A stretch of 48,934 bases of DNA from an uncultured bacterium (GTDB lineage: Bacteria; Patescibacteriota; Minisyncoccia; Phycocordibacterales; PALSA-1337), in assembly GCA_903872035.1 (NCBI GenBank), contig CAIQIZ010000002.1, positions 1-48,934 on the forward strand. The letters run 5' to 3'. Under the pieces are notes generated by a model. It was not told where the DNA came from. It ran no database searches and worked only from the letters and a program-made list of their open reading frames with translations. Below, piece after piece: positions 27,315 through 37,622 of this stretch (positions are counted from its first letter, which is position 1; each line of letters begins with the position of its first letter). Both the position numbers and the translations under genes were made by a program.

Positions 27315-29135
27315 TTATTGATTATGTGCAAATATTTTCCATACTCTCTCTGTTGTGTCATACCAATCCGCTATGGAGTTGAATCGGTCCGAAGGGAGGG
27401 CTATCGTTCCTAGATCTATACCGTGCAATGATTTCGGAACAGCATAGATGAAATCCGGCATATAGAGGAAGATGGCCGGAAGATCGGCGGCTATCAATTG
27501 ACTGAATTGCAGGTATTGGCTCTGACGAGTCGAATCATTTGTGGTGTTGCGGATGCTTTCCAATAGCTTATCGACTTTGCTGTTGGTATAAAGCGCCACG
27601 TTCAAACCGGGGGAGTTCCTTTCAGAAGAATGCCAAAAGGCGAAAAGGTCCCGATCTGAACCGATGAATTCACCGAATAAGAGGGCATCGTACTTTCTAG
27701 TACTGATGATGTTCTGATAAAGGTCCGATGGCTCAAAGACCTTGACAGTGACCAACGCTCCCAGATCCGTCCATGATTTTCGAACCATCTCGGCGGCTTG
27801 TTTCAAGTCTGGTGTGTTGGCAGTGTAGATATCGAAAGACAAAGTCTGGATGGTCTTTACACCCTTCTTACTCAATCCGTAAATTTTAGTAGTAGGATCT
27901 TTTACCCAACCATTCTTTTCCAGGAGATTTTGAGCGGCTAGCAACGATGTGGCGGCAGAAGTCGAAGATGTGGTTTTTAGACTCAAGTCCAAGCCAGCAT
28001 TCAGGTCAGGAGTGGCGACACCGCTCACACTGAATGGAAGCGGACCGCTTACGGCTTTGCCGTATCCATTCAGAGCAGATTTGATGATAGCGTTACGATC
28101 GACGACCATGTTCAGGGCCATGCGGACGTTCTTGTCGGCCAAGACTGGCGACTGATTTTGATTGAAGAAGACTCCAAAGACTCTGGGTAGTGGAGCGGCT
28201 ATGGTTCGGTAACTGGCGGCAGTATTTGACGACAGCCGAGCGGCAAGCCGAGCAGCATCAACCGCCGAAATCGATGGAAGGCTGTCGATAGAACCGCTAT
28301 CTAGAGCTGACAAAGCTTTTTCCTGGTCGGCATAAAACTTGAAAGTCATTGAACTGATATAGGGGTGTTGATCATAGTAGTCGCTCCAGGCTGAAAGAGA
28401 ATAGGAATCCGGTATGCCGTTGGTCTTTCCGATGGAGCTTTCCTTGTATGGACCGGAGCCGATCGGCTCTATGTTGTATTGGCTCAAGACGAACTGGTCA
28501 TCGTTAAGTGCGCTCCAGATATGCTTTGGGATGATGCCCACGGTCGTATTGGAAATGAATGGGCTGTACGGTTGTTTCAAAGTCAGTTGGATGACAGTTG
28601 GTGAGATTACTTTGACGGTGACATCCTTCCAATCCGCTCGAAGAGGGCTCTTTAGAGCCGCATCCTGGATCTTTTGAATGGTATAAGCCACATCGTCAGT
28701 CGTGAGAGGGGTGCCATCCTGGAAGTGTAGGCCGCTTTTCAGGGTGAAGCTATAAGTAAGTCCGTCAGAGGAGATTGTCGAGGATGCGGCCAGATCCGGG
28801 ATAAAAGCACCATCCTTATAAGTGGTCAAGCCTGAGTAGACTAGAGCTGAGATGTCGCGATCCACGTCTGTGACAGCCAGGATAGGATTGATCGTGTGTG
28901 GAAGGCCGACCAACCCTTCGGTCAGTTTGCCGTTATTGCTGGGTATTTCGATCATGAAAAATGAATTGATGCCGTCGGCCATGGCCAAAGCAGTGACAGT
29001 GGCGATCACGACTAGAAGTCCAAAAATAACCTTCTCGGTGGCGGAGAAACGATTGATGTAATTCAATATGGTGGAACCGCTTTTTAGGCGGAATTCTTTT
29101 TGAGGTTGTAGGTCGGTCAAGTTAGCAAGATACAA
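27315..29135 (-). CDS. Peptide/nickel ABC transporter substrate-binding protein (SBP_bac_5 family)
   Basis: N-terminal TM segment, LVGLPHTINPILAVTDVDRDISALVYSGLTTY, LKSGLHFQDGTPLTTDDVAYTIQKI. Confidence 0.87.
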   Translation of the reverse strand: MYLANLTDLQPQKEFRLKSGSTILNYINRFSATEKVIFGLLVVIATVTALAMADGINSFFMIEIPSNNGKLTEGLVGLPHTINPILAVTDVDRDISALVYSGLTTYKDGAFIPDLAASSTISSDGLTYSFTLKSGLHFQDGTPLTTDDVAYTIQKIQDAALKSPLRADWKDVTVKVISPTVIQLTLKQPYSPFISNTTVGIIPKHIWSALNDDQFVLSQYNIEPIGSGPYKESSIGKTNGIPDSYSLSAWSDYYDQHPYISSMTFKFYADQEKALSALDSGSIDSLPSISAVDAARLAARLSSNTAASYRTIAAPLPRVFGVFFNQNQSPVLADKNVRMALNMVVDRNAIIKSALNGYGKAVSGPLPFSVSGVATPDLNAGLDLSLKTTSSTSAATSLLAAQNLLEKNGWVKDPTTKIYGLSKKGVKTIQTLSFDIYTANTPDLKQAAEMVRKSWTDLGALVTVKVFEPSDLYQNIISTRKYDALLFGEFIGSDRDLFAFWHSSERNSPGLNVALYTNSKVDKLLESIRNTTNDSTRQSQYLQFSQLIAADLPAIFLYMPDFIYAVPKSLHGIDLGTIALPSDRFNSIADWYDTTERVWKIFAHNQ

Positions 29136-29149
29136 TATTCAGTATTAAG

Positions 29150-29305
29150 ATCGGTAGATTCCAGCAGTAGATAACAGATTTCAGTTTCCAGATTCCAAAC
29201 AAATTTCAGTTACCAGATTTCAGATTGGAGCCTGGTGCCTGGAACTTATTTGGAATCTGACATCTGATATCTGGAATCTGCCCTGAACCTGAAATCTAAT
29301 TTTAA
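29150..29305. repeat. Dispersed CAGATTCC/GGAATCTG palindromic repeat, copy 1
   Basis: Multiple imperfect CAGATTyCAG / TGGAATCTG units in both orientations between the SBP gene and secG. Confidence 0.75.
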
Positions 29306-29333
29306 TGTGATAACAAATTTGTAAATCGGTTTA

Positions 29334-29570
29334 TTAAATGAGATTAAGTAGAGCAGAGACAGCAAAGAGTATTGCAACAATAATTGTAATCGTAAATAGT
29401 CCCTTCTCCATCCCGCGGCGTGTATGGAAGGCCGAGCTGAAGTTATCGCTTCCACCAAACGCACCGCCAACCTGCGCCCCCGTTCGCTGGAGCAGTATGG
29501 CCGTAACCAGAACAACAGACAATATTATCTGGACGTAAGGAAGGAGTGACTTCATTGATAAAAGTAGCAT
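29334..29570 (-). CDS. secG: Preprotein translocase subunit SecG
   Basis: 78 aa, two TM segments, VTAILLQRTGAQVGGAFGG. Confidence 0.85.
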   Translation of the reverse strand: MLLLSMKSLLPYVQIILSVVLVTAILLQRTGAQVGGAFGGSDNFSSAFHTRRGMEKGLFTITIIVAILFAVSALLNLI

Positions 29571-29621
29571 AGCATAGGTCGTTTATTCATGCAATATCAA
29601 GATGAATGCTTGATTCATCGC

Positions 29622-29649
29622 TTGATTTATAAGTGTTCCTGACTATAAT
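29622..29649 (+). promoter_or_regulatory. Putative sigma70-type promoter of groES-groEL
   Basis: TTGATT (29622-29627), 16 bp, TATAAT (29644-29649); a GCTTGATT direct repeat with 12-bp period overlaps the -35. Confidence 0.55.
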
Positions 29650-29694
29650 CACTATATAAAGCCGATATTATCAGCAGATTAATAAAATCTCACT

Positions 29695-31652
<1,958 letters not shown>

Positions 31653-31794
31653 GGAGCGTGGTGAATATGCTGGTCCCTTGATTGTCGCTCACAACAATAA
31701 GTGGTATAGTATTCATCAATACGTGTCGTTCGCGGCACCTATTTTAAAGTCGTTAAAAGCTAAATATTAATAGTAAATCATCTTTAATTATCAT

Positions 31795-32463
31795 ATGAAA
31801 AAGACACTTATAGCAGTGATCGTCGTAGTTCTAGTCATTATCGGCATAATCGTTTTTGGTCGTGGATCGAATAATGGGAATACAGCTGGTCAGCCTCCAG
31901 TCAACGGTTCTGCGCCAGTCGTACCAGTCATCGAGAACACCAAGGTCTCGAGCAAGAATTCTCAATATCAGAATGCCGAACTCGGATTCTCTGTCAATTA
32001 TCCGACTGTCTGGGAAGCCGATAACACCGATGCTGGTGTGACCTTCATCATGCCTATAGATGCCAATCAGGTCTCGACCGTGGCCAAGCTTCAGGCTGAT
32101 ATCACTACTGCTCCCGGTAAATGCAGTTTCCCACCTGTGACAACTATCAAGGATCGAGGAACTATCACTGTCGGTTCGAATACTCTGAATATGATCACTA
32201 TGTCGAATAGCGTCCAAGGCCGTGGATATTTTGACCGGATGTATTCATTGCAGCAAGGTAATATCTGCTATCTATTCCATTTTGCTTCCATTACGCTGGC
32301 GCCGGAAAGCAAGAAGCTTTCAGGTTCCAATCTGACTCAAGCTCAGAATAATAACAAAGCTATCGTCAGCACTGCCGATGGTGACTTCACCAGCATGGTC
32401 AAGTCCTTCGCCTTCGTTCAGGGTCCGGCCGGTATCGATGAGAGCAAAGCACCAACGCATTAA
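31795..32463 (+). CDS. Membrane-anchored hypothetical protein with PsbP-like fold segment
   Basis: N-terminal TM segment MKKTLIAVIVVVLVIIGIIVFG; 'YQNAELGFSVNYPTVWEADNT' motif. Confidence 0.55.
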   Translation: MKKTLIAVIVVVLVIIGIIVFGRGSNNGNTAGQPPVNGSAPVVPVIENTKVSSKNSQYQNAELGFSVNYPTVWEADNTDAGVTFIMPIDANQVSTVAKLQADITTAPGKCSFPPVTTIKDRGTITVGSNTLNMITMSNSVQGRGYFDRMYSLQQGNICYLFHFASITLAPESKKLSGSNLTQAQNNNKAIVSTADGDFTSMVKSFAFVQGPAGIDESKAPTH

Positions 32464-32469
32464 TAAGGC

Positions 32470-32547
32470 TTCAGATCTCAGATCACAGATTCCAATTTTC
32501 AATCTGTAATTTATTTGGAATCTGGTTACTGGAATCTGAAATCTATA
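32470..32547. repeat. Dispersed CAGATTCC/GGAATCTG palindromic repeat, copy 2
   Basis: TTCAGATCTCAGATCACAGATTCCAATTTTC...TTTGGAATCTGGTTACTGGAATCTGAAATC. Confidence 0.75.
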
Positions 32548-32558
32548 AATATAATATC

Positions 32559-33113
32559 ATGACATACGTAATCCTAGGTGTAATAGTCATCATCGTCATC
32601 TGGATCGTCCTGTCCTATAACCGCCTAGTGACTTTGGTCAATCGGGCCAAGGAGGCTTGGGCTGACATCGACGTGCAACTCAAGCGTCGGTATGATCTCA
32701 TCCCTAACTTAGTCAATACTGTCAAAGGTTACGCTACACATGAGAGCACAGCCTTCGAGAAGGTGACCCAAGCTCGCGCGGCGGCCATGGGAGCGACTTC
32801 GCTCGCCGACAAGGGCCAAGCTGAAGCGACGCTGGCTGGTGCTTTGAAATCAGTTTTTGCCATCGCCGAAGCCTATCCTGACCTCAAAGCCAATCAGAAT
32901 TTCCTCTCTTTGCAGGGCGAACTGACCGATACCGAAGACAAGATCCAAGCGGCCCGCAGATTCTACAACGGCAATGTCCGCGACTTGAACACCGCCATCC
33001 AAGTATTCCCTGGAAATATGATCGCCGGTGTCTTCCACTTCGTAGCTATGGAATTCTTCCAGCTCGATGCTGCCGATGCTGCAGCCAAGGAACCGGTGCA
33101 GGTCAAGTTCTAA
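32559..33113 (+). CDS. lemA: LemA family protein
   Basis: YNRLVTLVNRAKEAWADIDVQLKRRYDLIPNLVNTVKGYATHE..., DTEDKIQAARRFYNGNVRDLN. Confidence 0.95.
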   Translation: MTYVILGVIVIIVIWIVLSYNRLVTLVNRAKEAWADIDVQLKRRYDLIPNLVNTVKGYATHESTAFEKVTQARAAAMGATSLADKGQAEATLAGALKSVFAIAEAYPDLKANQNFLSLQGELTDTEDKIQAARRFYNGNVRDLNTAIQVFPGNMIAGVFHFVAMEFFQLDAADAAAKEPVQVKF

Positions 33114-33119
33114 GCTTTT

Positions 33120-33183
33120 TGGAGGGCAAGACTTCCGGTTCGCCGCTGGCCCACAGCGCTCTCACCGAAAGTCTTGTCCTCCA
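33120..33183. repeat. Palindromic element between lemA and htpX
   Basis: Arms 33120-33139 and 33164-33183 match as inverted repeats at 18/20; inner CGCTG/CAGCG stem. Confidence 0.85.
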
Positions 33184-33196
33184 TTTGCTTATATTC

Positions 33197-34108
33197 ATGG
33201 CTACACTTTACACTCAACAATCGAAGAATGTCTTTCGTACTTGGCTCCTCATGGCCATATTCATTGTGATCGTGGTCGCTATAGGTTGGTTCATTTCCTA
33301 TTACTATAACGATCCTAGTATTATTATCATCGCCATCATCTTTGCTTTGGTCATGAATGTGACCAGCTATTGGTATTCTGACAAGATTTCTTTGGCCTTG
33401 GCTAGGGCAGTGCCGGCGAATAGAGAACAAAATCTCGAGTTATACCGTGTCGTGGAAAACCTCTCAATCACTGCCGGTTTGCCGATGCCAGCGATCTACA
33501 TCATCAATGATCCGGCCCCCAATGCTTTCGCCACTGGCAGGAATAAGGAGCATGCGGCTATCGCTGTGACTTCTGGTTTGCTAGGAATGATGGATAAGAA
33601 TGAGCTCTCTGGCGTTCTCGCCCACGAAATTTCGCATATAGGCAATCGCGACATTCTGCTTTCGACAGTAGTTGTGGTCCTAGTTGGTTTCATTGCTATC
33701 ATGGCTAATATTTTCACCAGAAGCATGTGGTTCGGCGGCGGACGTCGCCGTGGAAATGACAGGGAAGGTGGTGGACAGCTTGGAGCGATCCTTGCCATCG
33801 TTGGCATAGTCTTTGTTGTCCTTTCGCCGATAATCGCTCAACTTATCCAGTTGGCAATTTCTCGCAAGAGGGAATTTCTAGCGGATACCGACGGAGCATT
33901 GCTCACCCGCTATCCCGAAGGCTTGGCGTCAGCCTTGGAGAAAATTCAGGCTTTCGACCAGCCCATGCAAAGCGCCAATAATGCCACGGCCCATCTCTAC
34001 ATTTCCAATCCGTTCGGTTCACATGCTTCCAAAGGCATTGCTAAACTATTTATGACTCATCCACCGACTGATGAGAGGATCGCCATTTTGCGCGGGATGA
34101 GCGTGTGA
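33197..34108 (+). CDS. htpX: M48 family zinc metalloprotease HtpX
   Basis: ELSGVLAHEISHIGNRDIL (HExxH), SRKREFLADTDGALLTRYPEGLASALEKI. Start at ATG 33197. Confidence 0.93.
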   Translation: MATLYTQQSKNVFRTWLLMAIFIVIVVAIGWFISYYYNDPSIIIIAIIFALVMNVTSYWYSDKISLALARAVPANREQNLELYRVVENLSITAGLPMPAIYIINDPAPNAFATGRNKEHAAIAVTSGLLGMMDKNELSGVLAHEISHIGNRDILLSTVVVVLVGFIAIMANIFTRSMWFGGGRRRGNDREGGGQLGAILAIVGIVFVVLSPIIAQLIQLAISRKREFLADTDGALLTRYPEGLASALEKIQAFDQPMQSANNATAHLYISNPFGSHASKGIAKLFMTHPPTDERIAILRGMSV

Positions 34109-34121
34109 TGGGAACATTTCA

Positions 34122-34979
34122 TTGATCTCTATGGATCCTCAAGAACCGATAATCGAAGACGTCAATCAGAGCACGAATGCTTATATCAAGAAGAATGATA
34201 AGTTCTACATTTTTCTGTATGTGGTTATTGATCTAGCCGCGATTGCTGCTATCATCTATTTCCAGCTTTCATTTGTGTGTTTGATGGTGCCTCTAGGGAT
34301 CACGCTAGCCGGCTACACGCATGTTCAGTCAAAAATACGGAAGGAATTCCTGCAACAATATGCAACGTCGATCGGATTCACCTATTCTCCGACCGGATCT
34401 CTGGATTCGGTACAGGGAAGATTCTTCCAAACGGGTCATAGTCAGCTGGTGTACGATGTGTTTACTGGGATTCACGAAGGCAGAGCGTCAAGGATATTTT
34501 GTTTTAACTTTACAGTCGGTTCTGGAAAAAGCGCGCACACCTATACATTCACTGTCTTTGAGACCTCTTTCGCTAGCGTGATGCCCGACATAACTCTAAT
34601 AGACGTCGATCTTGGAGAATTATCGGCAGAATTGTCTGGAATAGAGCGCGTCAGATTGGAAGGCGATTTTAATAAGTACTTTACTTTGATGGTCCCCAAA
34701 GGATATGAGATTGAGGCTTATCAGATATTCACGCCAGATGTCATGACCGATCTTATCGACCGCGCCCAGAAGCTATGCTTCGAATTCTGTGGAGATAAGC
34801 TTTATATCTGCGCGCTCAAAATCATGACGAATAGGCAGGATTTTGATCGGATCTTCAGCCTAACCTCGTATCTCGATGATCTGTTAGCCAAGAATGTAGC
34901 GGATATGAAAGTATATACGCCAGCAGAGCTGGCTGAGAATGGTACGAGTGGCAACAGGGGAAGCGGTTCTTTTTTGTAG
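34122..34979 (+). CDS. DUF3137-like membrane protein (possible -1 frameshift extension to 35110)
   Basis: Two N-terminal TM segments; follows lemA-htpX in the same orientation; ends TCT TTT TTG TAG. Confidence 0.65.
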   Translation: MISMDPQEPIIEDVNQSTNAYIKKNDKFYIFLYVVIDLAAIAAIIYFQLSFVCLMVPLGITLAGYTHVQSKIRKEFLQQYATSIGFTYSPTGSLDSVQGRFFQTGHSQLVYDVFTGIHEGRASRIFCFNFTVGSGKSAHTYTFTVFETSFASVMPDITLIDVDLGELSAELSGIERVRLEGDFNKYFTLMVPKGYEIEAYQIFTPDVMTDLIDRAQKLCFEFCGDKLYICALKIMTNRQDFDRIFSLTSYLDDLLAKNVADMKVYTPAELAENGTSGNRGSGSFL

Positions 34980-35120
34980 TTTGGGCTGATTTCATCAACG
35001 TACTCATTGTATCTGGTAAATCCAAAGCCATCGAATATTGGATGAGCCAGAATGTCGGAAAGTATTTTCGTTTCAATGTCGAGGCCTGCAAAGTCATTGA
35101 ATCAGCATAAACGATCGCCA

Positions 35121-35142
35121 AGCCGGGTCACCCGGTTTTTTG
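35121..35142 (+). terminator. Intrinsic terminator
   Basis: CCGGG-TCA-CCCGG followed by TTTTTT. Confidence 0.75.
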
Positions 35143-35204
35143 TTTCCAACAATTTCAAAGATCATTGGAATCTTTCCCGCGTATCTGTTAATCTAGAACG
35201 GCAC

Positions 35205-35292
35205 GGAGGGTTCGCATAGCGGTCTAGTGCGCGCGCTTGGAAAGCGCGTGTGGGGCAACCCACCAGGAGTTCGAATCTCCTACCCTCCGCCA
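35205..35292 (+). tRNA. tRNA-Ser (anticodon GGA), CCA encoded
   Basis: Acceptor GGAGGGT/ACCCTCC, anticodon loop TTGGAAA, long variable arm, T-arm GGAGTTCGAATCTCC, 3' GCCA. Confidence 0.95.
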
Positions 35293-35311
35293 GTTACAGC
35301 AAATAGCTATA

Positions 35312-35641
35312 TCATTTCCCCGCGACCATCTTTTCGATAGATTGTCTGGTCTTGCGCATGACTTTCCAGGCAATGAAGAAGACGATGAGCCAAGCCAAGA
35401 AGAACGGTAAAACGACATAGACATTCTGCTCTGACATCGATAGGAGAACGGTGCAGAGGATGAGCACTGATAATAATTCAACGAAGAAGCCGACCATGAG
35501 ACCTACTGTGAGCCTGCCGATGAGTGATCCCTTAACCATATTTAAAAGCGTTTTTCCGCGGAGCAAAATATAGATCGTTCCACCTATGAAGAGCAGCCAG
35601 CCGGCCCAGAGGATCACAGTCTTGATGATTATTGGAGACAT
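35312..35641 (-). CDS. Hypothetical membrane protein
   Basis: 109 aa with several hydrophobic segments. Confidence 0.55.
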   Translation of the reverse strand: MSPIIIKTVILWAGWLLFIGGTIYILLRGKTLLNMVKGSLIGRLTVGLMVGFFVELLSVLILCTVLLSMSEQNVYVVLPFFLAWLIVFFIAWKVMRKTRQSIEKMVAGK

Positions 35642-35791
35642 GTTGTTATTAGAAACTTAATATTTTTATAGCCGACAGACTTTTTATACAATAATTGTAT
35701 CAGATGATCGGAGATAGGTAAAATAGCACAAACCGTCTCTTGGGCGGTTCTGCTATCGACCATGTCTATGTGAATTGATAACCCCTTTCTC

Positions 35792-36139
35792 CTATATGGC
35801 TGGTGTCGTGAACGACATGACAGAACTAGTGCTAAGTTGGCCGCCGAGATTTGCTGATCCCACGACGAAGTAATAGGTCGTCGAGGTCGCCAATCCAGTC
35901 AAGTATTCGTTATGATTGTTGATTTTATGGTTAATGCTGATAAGGTGTTTTGGAATAGATGATTCCGAGGAAATAGATGAATTATTGCTGATAAATAGCA
36001 CCGGCAGGTGCTGGTTTCTCCAATTACTTTTACGATCGAAATAGCTCAATAGTTGACTATCAGATACTTCTACGACAAAAACGCTAAATCTGTCAAAATG
36101 TTTCAATCTATTATTTCCAAGCTCCGATGATGGCTCCAC
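35792..36139 (-). pseudogene. Decayed fibronectin type III-like fragment
   Basis: Only the C-terminus resembles an FN3 strand (EYLTGLATSTTYYFVVGSANLGGQLSTSSVMSFTTPAI); the N-terminus looks scrambled and overlaps the DUF1761 gene. Confidence 0.45.
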
Positions 36140-36524
36140 CGATTACTAATGAGACTAGAGAACAGATGGAATTGATGAGCACCAACTTGAGAGGGCGACG
36201 TTCCCAGAATAGTATGCCGACTGATTCGGTGGCGACGAAACCCAGCCAGATGACGAATCCGAGAAAAGCACCATCGCTGGAAGTCGCGATATTATTAGCC
36301 GAAGCCAGAAATCCGATGACGGAAAAGCTGATCAGCACGGCAATGAATTGGGCGATGTAGGCCTTCCATGGTCCACGAGATTTGATCGATTCCATATCCG
36401 CCGCGGTCGTCTTGGTGAGCGACATCCACTCCTTGCCGAACAGGATCGGTGAATACCAGAGGGCACCTATACCGAAAGAAACGACTGAAGCAACGCAAAT
36501 GGACCAAAAGTTGATGTTGTTCAT
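36111..36524 (-). CDS. DUF1761 domain-containing membrane protein
   Basis: SFGIGALWYSPILFGKEWMSLTK..., GFVIWLGFVATESVGILFWERRPLKLVLINS. Start at MNNINFW. Confidence 0.78.
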   Translation of the reverse strand: MNNINFWSICVASVVSFGIGALWYSPILFGKEWMSLTKTTAADMESIKSRGPWKAYIAQFIAVLISFSVIGFLASANNIATSSDGAFLGFVIWLGFVATESVGILFWERRPLKLVLINSICSLVSLVIGGAIIGAWK

Positions 36525-36577
36525 GGTATAATTATTCGTTATTATGGTAAGATATCGTATTAGCAGTATAACCATTT

Positions 36578-36745
36578 ATGAAAAATAATTCATCAATGCC
36601 GTTATTTTGTATCCTGCTCGGAGCGTTCTTTTTATTCTACAATTCGCATTGGACTTTAAATTTTGATTTTAGCCTAGGATTTTTCTGGCCAGCGATTGTT
36701 GCTTTGTTCGGCCTAGTGCTTTATATGAAAAAAGATCGCACATGA
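36578..36745 (+). CDS. 55-aa small membrane protein (not in supplied ORF track)
   Basis: MKNNSSMPLFCILLGAFFLFYNSHWTLNFDFSLGFFWPAIVALFGLVLYMKKDRT; two TM segments; ATGA overlap with the next gene start. Confidence 0.65.
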   Translation: MKNNSSMPLFCILLGAFFLFYNSHWTLNFDFSLGFFWPAIVALFGLVLYMKKDRT

Positions 36746-37392
36746 TAATGAAACTTCGCCAAATCATTCCATTGATATCGGTTGTTGTTATAGCTGCTTT
36801 GGTCGGTTTGATTGTGAATTTTTATTCTGAGCCGATCAATCAACCAATACCTGAGCCGAGTATTTCTATAGCCGTGGTTCCAGATCACGGATCTCAGGCT
36901 CCAAGCCCCGAATCGTCGCCTTCGATCATCGGACACGATGAGAGCTCCCAACTCGAAGCGTCCAGCTCCGAATTCCAGGCTTTAAATGCCAGTCTCCAAT
37001 CTGCAGATAATGCTTCATCCACTCCAGATCCTGATTCTGTGCAAATAACCGCTCCCAACGGCATCATCCAAGCCACGATCGCGACTTCAAGTGCAGCTCA
37101 GAATCAAGGTTTAGGTGATCGAGATTCGCTTCCGCTAAGTCAGGGCATGATCTTTGTGTTTTCGAAAAAGGGAAGCTATGGGTTTTGGATGAGAGATATG
37201 CGTTTTGCTTTGGACATTGTTTGGATCGGTGCGGATAAGAAAGTCATCGGAGTGAGTCCACATGTTTCTCCTTTGTCATATCCGGATCTGCTGCTTCCGC
37301 CGTCTCCAGTCCTGTATGTCCTCGAAATCAATGCCGGGCAAGCCAAGAGATATGGCATAATAGTGGGAACAAAGTTGGATTTCAATTATTGA
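36742..37392 (+). CDS. Membrane-anchored DUF192 domain protein
   Basis: C-terminal GLGDRDSLPLSQGMIFVFSKKGSYGFWMRDMRFALDIVWIGADKKVIGV matches DUF192; TM and Ser-rich linker at the N-terminus. Confidence 0.82.
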   Translation: MIMKLRQIIPLISVVVIAALVGLIVNFYSEPINQPIPEPSISIAVVPDHGSQAPSPESSPSIIGHDESSQLEASSSEFQALNASLQSADNASSTPDPDSVQITAPNGIIQATIATSSAAQNQGLGDRDSLPLSQGMIFVFSKKGSYGFWMRDMRFALDIVWIGADKKVIGVSPHVSPLSYPDLLLPPSPVLYVLEINAGQAKRYGIIVGTKLDFNY

Positions 37393-37580
37393 GCTTGGTG
37401 AGTAACCTCTTTGTTGGAAAGATTTTTGGAGCCTTCAATAGAAGGCTATGATGACAAATAGAAATTTTGTGACATAAATCGTTGTCCACACTTTTTTTGT
37501 CGCACCAAGAGAGGTAGAATGGCAGTAAAAGAAATAGTAGTAGCACTGTTCGGAAACAATTATAAATAATTAGCATCGCG

Positions 37581-37614
37581 CGCAACCCGGCCTGCCGCCA
37601 GGAAGGGATTTGCG
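37581..37614 (+). promoter_or_regulatory. Leader hairpin upstream of the ribonucleotide reductase gene, enclosing purine-rich RBS-like sequence
   Basis: CGCAA-CCC-GG-CCTG-CCGC-CAGG-AA-GGG-A-TTGCG immediately upstream of ATG 37623. Confidence 0.5.
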
Positions 37615-37622
37615 ACCCACAT

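Noticed and set aside
37480-37622. Cobalamin riboswitch upstream of nrdJ
   Set aside because: The conserved B12-box-like and AGGGAA...GCC segments are not present in recognisable form; only a hairpin is supported.
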